This document shows, piece after piece, positions 1 through 4,092 of a DNA stretch of 10,331 nt; position 1 is the stretch's first letter; every line of letters starts with the position of its first letter. The DNA is taken from NCBI GenBank assembly GCA_964619785.1, contig CAZUGH010000064.1:1-10331 (forward strand), in the 5' to 3' direction. The stretch comes from CAZUGH01 sp964619785. GTDB lineage: Bacteria > Bacillota > Clostridia > Lachnospirales > Lachnospiraceae. The position numbers were made by a program, and so were the translations under genes. The notes under the pieces were generated by a model that saw only the letters and a program-made list of their open reading frames with translations, did no database searches and was not told where the DNA came from.

Positions 1-58
1 TTCGTCTGCGCACGGGCATCTGCCGCGCAGTGGCAGATGATGCAGGGCTTATTGTGGT
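1..58. other. GC-rich left edge with an inverted repeat
   Basis: These bases are richer in G+C than the repeat that follows and contain CATCTGCC (17-24) and GGCAGATG (32-39), an 8-bp perfect inverted repeat with a 7-base loop. It may be the end of another repeat element or of a gene to the left. I cannot assign it. Confidence 0.4.
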
Positions 59-495
59 GCCGGCAAGCTTGCCTGGTTGGCAGGCGGGCGGTAGTAAAAT
101 GGGATAAAAATCCGACTTTTTGGTCGTTTATACCCCGCTCCCATAAATTGGATTTTCGAAACAACGCAATTACGTACTGGCATTTATTGTAATTCATGTA
201 AAATGGCAGTATATATCTTAAAACCTAATTTTATACCCCGGTTTTTTCGAAAACCGGGGTATTATAGCGCAAATATTTCTATTTACTGCAAAAAACGAAA
301 TTTGGTATTTTTTACCACAACGTAATTACGTTGTTTGTCGAGGGTGCTGATTTAGGGGCGGGGTATAAATCAAGAAATTCTGGCATTTATACCCCGCTGA
401 ATGCATGAAAGCCATTCAGCACCACCACTAGCCAAAATACCAAGTAAACAAACTGACACCACAGCTCACAACGAAATTTGGTTTCCGACTGTGGC
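59..495. repeat. Tandem 437-bp structured repeat, copy 1
   Basis: This unit recurs directly at 496-932 with a period of 437 bases. By eye I find only three differences (65, 87 and 91 against 502, 524 and 528), all A/G changes in the first 33 bases; the rest looks identical. No convincing gene lies in it. It begins with a hairpin, GCTTGCC (67-73) with GGCAGGC (79-85). It then carries a 12-bp perfect hairpin with a TTCG loop (234-261), an 18-bp palindrome (317-334) and a 13-bp inverted repeat (358-370 with 385-397). The near-identity suggests recent duplication or gene conversion. I do not recognise the family; it could be a mobile noncoding repeat, a structured RNA or a protein-binding array. 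Confidence 0.93.
300..445. other. Nested stem module in repeat copy 1, candidate structured RNA
   Basis: Complementary segments are nested in order. 300-311 pairs with 434-445 (12 pairs, one G-U). Inside it are the self-complementary 317-334, then 343-350 with 416-423 (8 perfect), and inside that 358-370 with 385-397 (13 perfect). A further 8-bp stem, 396-403 with 413-420, cannot coexist with 343-350/416-423. The strand transcribed is unknown. The same arrangement recurs at 737-882. Confidence 0.45.
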
Positions 496-932
496 GCCGG
501 CGAGCTTGCCTGGTTGGCAGGCGAGCGATAGTAAAATGGGATAAAAATCCGACTTTTTGGTCGTTTATACCCCGCTCCCATAAATTGGATTTTCGAAACA
601 ACGCAATTACGTACTGGCATTTATTGTAATTCATGTAAAATGGCAGTATATATCTTAAAACCTAATTTTATACCCCGGTTTTTTCGAAAACCGGGGTATT
701 ATAGCGCAAATATTTCTATTTACTGCAAAAAACGAAATTTGGTATTTTTTACCACAACGTAATTACGTTGTTTGTCGAGGGTGCTGATTTAGGGGCGGGG
801 TATAAATCAAGAAATTCTGGCATTTATACCCCGCTGAATGCATGAAAGCCATTCAGCACCACCACTAGCCAAAATACCAAGTAAACAAACTGACACCACA
901 GCTCACAACGAAATTTGGTTTCCGACTGTGGC
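496..932. repeat. Tandem 437-bp structured repeat, copy 2
   Basis: Second copy of the 59-495 unit, joined to it with no spacer. Its hairpins are at +437: 671-698, 754-771 and 795-807 with 822-834. It ends about 35 bases beyond the stop codon of the minus-strand yhhQ gene, so the salvage operon transcribes towards it. Short open frames across it on either strand change with the repeat and have no good ribosome binding site. Confidence 0.93.
737..882. other. Nested stem module in repeat copy 2, candidate structured RNA
   Basis: This is the exact counterpart of 300-445, shifted by 437 bases. All pairing partners are preserved because the two copies are identical here, so it gives no independent covariation evidence. 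Confidence 0.45.
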
Positions 933-958
933 GCTGTCTGACTTGCTTGGTTTGCCAG
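933..958. repeat. Decayed third start of the repeat unit
   Basis: After copy 2 the sequence resembles the first 26 bases of a unit (496-521 region) at roughly 16 of 26 positions, keeping the CTTGC and TGGTT blocks, and then homology stops. This suggests either a longer array that has eroded or a flanking hairpin repeat on both sides of each unit. Confidence 0.5.
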
Positions 959-966
959 CGGACGTT

Positions 967-1659
967 CTATTGCCTTACTTTTACCCTTCTCGCTGTATAC
1001 ACTGCTGGCGTATCTAACAAACTTGTCACAATAAAGATCACATAACTAGAAATCACAATATTCCATAGTGTCGACATGGAGTACACACCAATAAATGCCG
1101 CAAAGGTATATAAAAACGTATTGAAGAATTGTGAAACCAGTGTAGAACCGTTATTTCTAAGCCACAGGAAACGCTTTGAATCCTTGCAACGTTCTTCGGT
1201 TTTCTTCCATATAAAGTGATATGCCCACACATCAAATAACTGGACGATTGCATATACGACAATGCTACTAATCATCAAGCGCGGTGTATTTGCGAATACA
1301 GATCGGATTGCTGGTGATGCCCAATCGCTTTTGTTTGGAATATACAAAAGCCACGATTGGGATATCACAATAAACATGATTGATGTCGCAATACCAATTG
1401 TTACCGCTTTTTGGGCAGCTCGTTTTCCTTCTGTCTCGCTCAGAATATCTGTTACCAAAAATGTAGACGCAAACAATATATTTCCTAGTGTTTGTTCCAT
1501 TCCAAAAGCATCCACCATGATTAGCACCTCTATGTTGGCGGAAATCGTTGCGATTACGGTCCAGCAATATAATCCGCTACGGCCCCACATTTTATAGAAA
1601 AATACCACTGATGAATAAATCACAATTAATGATACAAGTAAAATTATTTCGTTTCTCAT
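967..1659 (-). CDS. yhhQ: YhhQ/VUT-family queuosine precursor transporter
   Basis: A 230-residue integral membrane protein expected to import a 7-deazaguanine precursor of queuosine (queuine, preQ0 or preQ1). Several hydrophobic segments run from residue 4 onward. Family hallmarks are the GNILFASTFLVTDILSETEG segment at 59-78, followed by KRAA; the STLVSQFFNTFLYT segment at 172-185; and LLDTPAVYTARR at 214-225, close to the usual family ending. The ATG at 1659 overlaps the TAA of the upstream radical SAM gene by one base (TAATG), implying translational coupling and transcription from the same preQ1-controlled promoter. Its length fits the family. The exact substrate cannot be read from sequence; being paired with a possible queuine lyase makes queuine the favoured guess. 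I see no clear terminator after the TAG; transcription heads into the repeat. Confidence 0.9.
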   Translation of the reverse strand: MRNEIILLVSLIVIYSSVVFFYKMWGRSGLYCWTVIATISANIEVLIMVDAFGMEQTLGNILFASTFLVTDILSETEGKRAAQKAVTIGIATSIMFIVISQSWLLYIPNKSDWASPAIRSVFANTPRLMISSIVVYAIVQLFDVWAYHFIWKKTEERCKDSKRFLWLRNNGSTLVSQFFNTFLYTFAAFIGVYSMSTLWNIVISSYVIFIVTSLLDTPAVYTARRVKVRQ

Positions 1660-2360
1660 TAGGCTCCAACTCCAAAATCTGTATTATTTATCAAGATATC
1701 CACCCTGGGATTCTCGATATACTTGGGATAAATCTCTTGTAGGAAAATTCGAATCACTTCCCTGTTTGGTTTCACCGGCGTGGAATTTTCCACCATAACA
1801 TTCACGCAGACTCGCTCAAAGTAGGCAAGACCTGTCTGGATATCACGTTCCATCGACCTGCTTGTCTGACCACCAAGGCCAAACAACAAACACACCTCAT
1901 CAAATGGGGCTGCAATATGCATTGGGTTTGCTTCCCCAATTCCCTTATGAAGAACATTTTCCCTAAAATCATGGTCAAAGGTTTCTACACCAATCTTAAT
2001 CTTCACCTCAACGCCAATATTGGTAAACTCTTGGCGAAGGTTTTGTATTTGTTCACGGTATAGCCAATGACACTCAAAATGAATCAGGCAAATGTTCTGC
2101 TCTTTGCATACGCGGAGTATATAGTTGCAAGTCTGTTTATCGAGTTCTGTAAAGCTTCCCGAATTGATGACTTCTAAATGACGATAAATTCCCGTCACCT
2201 TATCTAGTTCCTGCTTGTTCAATTGAAAATTAGCTTCCTCATCCAAAGAGGCATCTAAGTGGTAATCGCAGAAAGTACAGCGGCGCCATTTACAGCCACT
2301 TCCTCGAAGCAACACAATTTCTCTTGGATTCTTTTCATGAATTATAGAATAGCGTTCCAT
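1659..2360 (-). CDS. Radical SAM protein, candidate queuine lyase (QueL-like)
   Basis: A 233-residue radical SAM enzyme. Cys23, Cys28 and Cys31 (GCKWRRCTFC) would hold the 4Fe-4S cluster; the spacing is Cx4Cx2C rather than the usual Cx3Cx2C. NSGSF at 66-70 and IGVET at 123-127 fit the SAM-binding barrel strands of Elp3/MiaB-like members. I chose ATG 2360 because AAAAGGAG lies 9 bases upstream; an in-frame ATG at 2393 would add 11 residues but has no ribosome binding site and abuts the terminator's T run. It is first in an operon with yhhQ behind a preQ1-I riboswitch. Radical SAM enzymes in such settings in Clostridia include QueL, which releases preQ1 from queuine. That assignment rests mainly on context; radical SAM itself is secure. 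Another 7-deazaguanine role, or a broader Elp3-like function, remains possible. Confidence 0.85.
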   Translation of the reverse strand: MERYSIIHEKNPREIVLLRGSGCKWRRCTFCDYHLDASLDEEANFQLNKQELDKVTGIYRHLEVINSGSFTELDKQTCNYILRVCKEQNICLIHFECHWLYREQIQNLRQEFTNIGVEVKIKIGVETFDHDFRENVLHKGIGEANPMHIAAPFDEVCLLFGLGGQTSRSMERDIQTGLAYFERVCVNVMVENSTPVKPNREVIRIFLQEIYPKYIENPRVDILINNTDFGVGA

Positions 2361-2369
2361 CTGTAGTTT

Positions 2370-2377
2370 CTCCTTTT
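2370..2377 (-). promoter_or_regulatory. Ribosome binding site deciding the radical SAM start
   Basis: AAAAGGAG on the minus strand, 9 bases before ATG 2360. The alternative upstream ATG at 2393 has only an AT-rich leader before it. Confidence 0.85.
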
Positions 2378-2402
2378 GTTTGATTTGTCTCATTTTCTAC
2401 AT

Positions 2403-2428
2403 AAAAAAAGCAGCCACTAGGTGACCGC
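2403..2428 (-). terminator. Riboswitch-controlled intrinsic terminator
   Basis: On the minus strand GCGGTCAC, a CTA loop and GTGGCTGC form an 8-pair stem (two G-T wobbles), followed at once by seven T. It lies between the preQ1 aptamer and the radical SAM start. Its loop side contains CCTAGT, complementary to ACTAGG at the aptamer's 3' end, so it can be opened by an antiterminator. Confidence 0.85.
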
Positions 2429-2456
2429 AAAGTAAGCATATCTCAAGATATGCGCG

Positions 2457-2498
2457 TCCCTAGTTTTGTTTATAGACAGGATGGTTACGAACTGTCTG
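2457..2498 (-). promoter_or_regulatory. preQ1-I riboswitch aptamer
   Basis: On the minus strand stem P1 is AGACAG (2497-2492) with CTGTCT (2479-2474). It encloses a 12-base loop TTCGTAACCATC and is followed by the A-rich tail ATAAACAAAACTAGG. This matches the compact H-type pseudoknot of preQ1-I aptamers, in which the tail's terminal GG pairs with loop C residues. The genes downstream, a queuosine-precursor transporter and a candidate queuine lyase, are what such a switch controls. It sits just after a good promoter and before a terminator, so preQ1 binding is expected to stop transcription. The short length allows some risk of chance resemblance, but tail, loop, platform and gene content all agree. 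Confidence 0.88.
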
Positions 2499-2517
2499 AT
2501 TCATTTATACGGTGGTC

Positions 2518-2546
2518 ACTATAACATAATTTTTTTCTAATGGCAA
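2518..2546 (-). promoter_or_regulatory. Promoter of the preQ1-controlled operon
   Basis: TTGCCA (2546-2541), a 17-base spacer and TATAGT (2523-2518) on the minus strand. Transcription would start near 2511, about a dozen bases before the aptamer. Confidence 0.75.
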
Positions 2547-2562
2547 GGGTTTTTACATTTTC

Positions 2563-2591
2563 TTGCCTTATATTTTTTTCTGTGATACACT
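2563..2591 (+). promoter_or_regulatory. Promoter of the DUF951 gene
   Basis: TTGCCT (2563-2568), a 17-base spacer ending in TGTGA, then TACACT (2586-2591), giving a TG-extended -10. It is divergent from the promoter at 2518-2546, with 16 bases between the two -35 boxes. Confidence 0.65.
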
Positions 2592-2606
2592 CATAATAAG
2601 ATGTGC

Positions 2607-2614
2607 AAGGAGGG
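2607..2614 (+). promoter_or_regulatory. Ribosome binding site deciding the DUF951 start
   Basis: AAGGAGGG six bases before ATG 2621. An in-frame GTG at 2603 would place this site inside the coding region and lies within a few bases of the predicted transcript start, so it is rejected. Confidence 0.85.
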
Positions 2615-2620
2615 AATGCG

Positions 2621-2803
2621 ATGGATTTTAAGGTTGGCGATGTAATTGCAATGAAGAAACCGCACCCATGTGGCAGCAAGGATTGGGAGATTCTCAGAGC
2701 TGGTATGGATTTTCGTTTGAAATGCACCGGCTGCGGACACCAGATTATGGTGCCTCGTAAGCTGGTTGAGAAAAATTTTAAAGGTTTCAAAAAAAATTCT
2801 TGA
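2621..2803 (+). CDS. DUF951 family protein (YyzM-like)
   Basis: A 60-residue basic protein of the DUF951 family, whose function is unknown. It starts MDFKVGDVIAMKKPHPCGS. The conserved family features are the KKPHPCG segment (Cys17), the WEILRAGMDFRLKC segment and CTGCGHQIMVPR, in which Cys36 and Cys39 form a CxxC. With Cys17 and a nearby His these could bind one metal ion; this is inference. In Bacillus the homologue YyzM lies near rpsF-ssb-rpsR, matching the position here. The gene has its own promoter, and its TGA stop overlaps the -35 box of the rpsF promoter, so the two transcription units are tightly packed. A nucleic-acid or ribosome role is plausible from the zinc-ribbon look and the neighbours, but not shown. 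Confidence 0.9.
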   Translation: MDFKVGDVIAMKKPHPCGSKDWEILRAGMDFRLKCTGCGHQIMVPRKLVEKNFKGFKKNS

Positions 2804-2828
2804 AACATGCATAATTCTGTGATACAAT
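2800..2828 (+). promoter_or_regulatory. Promoter of rpsF-ssb-rpsR
   Basis: TTGAAA (2800-2805), a 17-base spacer ending in TGTGA, then TACAAT (2823-2828), a TG-extended -10. Its -35 box overlaps the last codons of the DUF951 gene. Transcription should start near 2835, leaving a leader of about 75 bases. Confidence 0.8.
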
Positions 2829-2862
2829 AATACTCCGTGATGTAAAAATCATATTCCTTGTT

Positions 2863-2880
2863 CTCTTCATATAAGAAGAG
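2863..2880 (+). promoter_or_regulatory. Leader hairpin upstream of rpsF
   Basis: CTCTTC (2863-2868) and GAAGAG (2875-2880) form a 6-bp stem with loop ATATAA, 13 bases before the AAGGAGG site. Many rpsF leaders carry a stem-loop bound by the S6-S18 complex for feedback. I see a CCG at 2834-2836 but cannot match that motif's conserved layout, so this is only a candidate. Confidence 0.3.
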
Positions 2881-2910
2881 GGCCAGAGACCAAAAGGAGG
2901 TGCGACAACT

Positions 2911-3198
2911 ATGAACAAATATGAAGTTGCTTTAGTTGTTAGTGCAAAAGTTGAAGACGAAGTAAGAAACGCCACTGTTGAAAAAGTTAAAGATTATATC
3001 ACTACTTTCGGCGGTACCGTTACTGACATCGATGAGTGGGGCAAGAAGAAGCTTGCTTATGAGATTCAGAAGATGAACGAAGGCTTTTATTACTTTATTC
3101 ACTTTGAATCTGAGTCCGATACACCTGGACAGTTAGAGTCCAGATTACGTATTATGGACAACGTACTCAGATACTTATGCATTAGACAGGAAGCATAA
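2911..3198 (+). CDS. rpsF: 30S ribosomal protein S6
   Basis: A 95-residue S6 protein of the small-subunit platform, where it binds 16S rRNA as a heterodimer with S18, encoded two genes downstream. It opens MNKYEVALVV, has GGTVTDIDEWGKKKLAYEI at about residues 35-53, and continues with FYYFIHFESE, all typical of the single S6 ferredoxin-like domain; length is normal. A strong AAGGAGG site (2894-2900) lies ten bases before the ATG. It is first in the rpsF-ssb-rpsR operon, the standard bacterial arrangement. In several bacteria this operon is autoregulated by S6-S18 binding its leader; a small hairpin is present here but the motif is not confirmed. Confidence 0.98.
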   Translation: MNKYEVALVVSAKVEDEVRNATVEKVKDYITTFGGTVTDIDEWGKKKLAYEIQKMNEGFYYFIHFESESDTPGQLESRLRIMDNVLRYLCIRQEA

Positions 3199-3218
3199 GA
3201 AAAGGGGGATTACTTTCC

Positions 3219-3671
3219 ATGAATAAAGTAATTTTATTGGGTAATTTAACAAGAGATCCTGAGATTCGTTATTCTCAGGGAGAGAATTCTTTGGCAATTG
3301 CTAGATTCAGTCTGGCTGTTAACCGAAGATTCGCACGTCAGGGTGAAACTGATGTAGATTTCTTTAACTGTACTGCATTTGGCAAGCAGGCTGAGTTTGT
3401 TGAGAGATATTTCAAACAAGGTTCTCGTATGCTGATGACTGGTAGAGTTCAGAACGATAACTACACCAACAAAAACGGCGAGAAAGTATATAGTGTACAG
3501 ATTATCGCTGATGAGATTGAATTTGCCGAGAGAAAGAGCGTAGCTGATCAGAATGCCGGTGGTGGCAATTTTGGTGGCGGTAACGCACCAGCTCCTGCTC
3601 CTGCATCAAACGCAGGTGACGATTTCATGAATATTCCTGACGGAATTGACGAAAGTTTACCTTTTAACTAA
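3219..3671 (+). CDS. ssb: Single-stranded DNA-binding protein
   Basis: A 150-residue SSB that coats single-stranded DNA in replication, repair and recombination. The OB fold covers about residues 1-105: MNKVILLGNLTRDPEIRY at the start, then FNCTAFGKQAEFVERYFKQG and GRVQNDNY. A flexible Gly/Ala/Pro linker (about 113-132) leads to an acidic tail ending DESLPFN. The tail has the Pro-Phe used by partner proteins but ends with an extra Asn after LPF, a small departure from the usual terminal Phe. It lies 20 bases after rpsF with its own AAGGGGG site, and 23 bases before rpsR, so all three are co-transcribed. Confidence 0.98.
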   Translation: MNKVILLGNLTRDPEIRYSQGENSLAIARFSLAVNRRFARQGETDVDFFNCTAFGKQAEFVERYFKQGSRMLMTGRVQNDNYTNKNGEKVYSVQIIADEIEFAERKSVADQNAGGGNFGGGNAPAPAPASNAGDDFMNIPDGIDESLPFN

Positions 3672-3694
3672 AAGAAAACAGGAGGTTCATCATC

Positions 3695-3958
3695 ATGGCT
3701 TATAGTAAAGATAAGAATGATTCTAATTTTAGAAGAAGAGGCCCACGTAGAAGAAAGAAAGTTTGCGCTTTCTGTGCTGATAAAGAGAATACTGGCATCG
3801 ACTACAAAGACGTGAATAAATTAAAGAGATACATGTCTGAAAGAGGCAAAATTCTTCCTAGAAGAATCACTGGCAACTGTGCTAAGCACCAGAGAGCTCT
3901 TACAGTAGCTATCAAACGTGCTCGTCACATCGCTCTGATGCCTTATACATTAGACTAA
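3695..3958 (+). CDS. rpsR: 30S ribosomal protein S18
   Basis: An 87-residue S18 protein, partner of S6 on the 30S platform. The basic N-terminus (RRRGPRRRKKVCAFCADK) carries a CxxC (Cys25, Cys28), the form with metal-binding cysteines often labelled C+. It is followed by IDYKDVNKLKRYMSERGKI and RRITGNCAKHQRALTVAIKR, which are family signatures. Length is usual. The AGGAGG site at 3680-3685 is ten bases before the ATG. It is last in its operon and followed within ten bases by an intrinsic terminator. Confidence 0.98.
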   Translation: MAYSKDKNDSNFRRRGPRRRKKVCAFCADKENTGIDYKDVNKLKRYMSERGKILPRRITGNCAKHQRALTVAIKRARHIALMPYTLD

Positions 3959-3964
3959 ACCATT

Positions 3965-3998
3965 AAAAAGACCGGCTAACCATGTCGGTCTTTTTTTC
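3965..3998 (+). terminator. Terminator after rpsR
   Basis: AAAAAGACCGGC and GTCGGTCTTTTT form a stem of about 12 pairs (one G-T) with loop TAACCAT and a T run to 3997. It separates the ribosomal operon from gdpP. Confidence 0.93.
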
Positions 3999-4027
3999 TT
4001 TCAATTATATGACAGATGTGATATAAT
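3999..4027 (+). promoter_or_regulatory. Promoter of gdpP-rplI-dnaB
   Basis: A perfect TATAAT at 4022-4027 preceded by TGTGA (TG-extended). The -35 position holds only a weak TTTCAA (3999-4004) at 17-base spacing. It starts immediately after the upstream terminator. Confidence 0.7.
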
Positions 4028-4030
4028 ATA

Positions 4031-4053
4031 AGCTCGGGTAGACTACCCGGGCT
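4031..4053 (+). promoter_or_regulatory. Perfect 10-bp hairpin at the gdpP transcript start
   Basis: AGCTCGGGTA, loop GAC, TACCCGGGCT: ten pairs including one T-G. It spans the predicted start site near 4034, and no T run follows, so it is not a terminator. It could cap and stabilise the 5' end of the mRNA or be a repressor operator. Confidence 0.6.
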
Positions 4054-4080
4054 TAAACTTTTGTGATTTGGGATTTATTT

Positions 4081-4087
4081 GGAGGTG
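4081..4087 (+). promoter_or_regulatory. Ribosome binding site deciding the gdpP start
   Basis: GGAGGTG five bases before ATG 4093. An in-frame GTG at 4063 would add ten residues upstream but has no site of its own and would put this one inside the gene. Confidence 0.85.
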
Positions 4088-4092
4088 TAATA

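Noticed and set aside
1..192. Open frame on the plus strand from the left edge to a TAA at 190-192
   Set aside because: Most of it runs through the repeat unit and the translation resembles nothing. The tail of a gene to the left cannot be excluded, but nothing supports it.
234..261. Intrinsic terminator in the repeat (TACCCCGGTTTT, TTCG loop, AAAACCGGGGTA)
   Set aside because: The stem is excellent but no T run follows on either strand, so termination is not supported.
387..634. Two overlapping minus-strand open frames of 68 and 77 codons
   Set aside because: They lie across the junction of the two repeat units, in two different frames, have no family resemblance or good ribosome binding site, and are explained by the repeat.
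59..932. CRISPR array
   Set aside because: The repeats are two long adjacent copies with no short-repeat and unique-spacer pattern and no cas genes.
1262..1742. Plus-strand open frames of 111 and 64 codons
   Set aside because: They are antisense to the yhhQ gene and the radical SAM 3' end, with no ribosome binding site or recognisable product.
4031..4053. Terminator or riboswitch before gdpP
   Set aside because: No T run follows the hairpin, and the leader of about 60 bases is too short and simple for a known c-di-AMP riboswitch.
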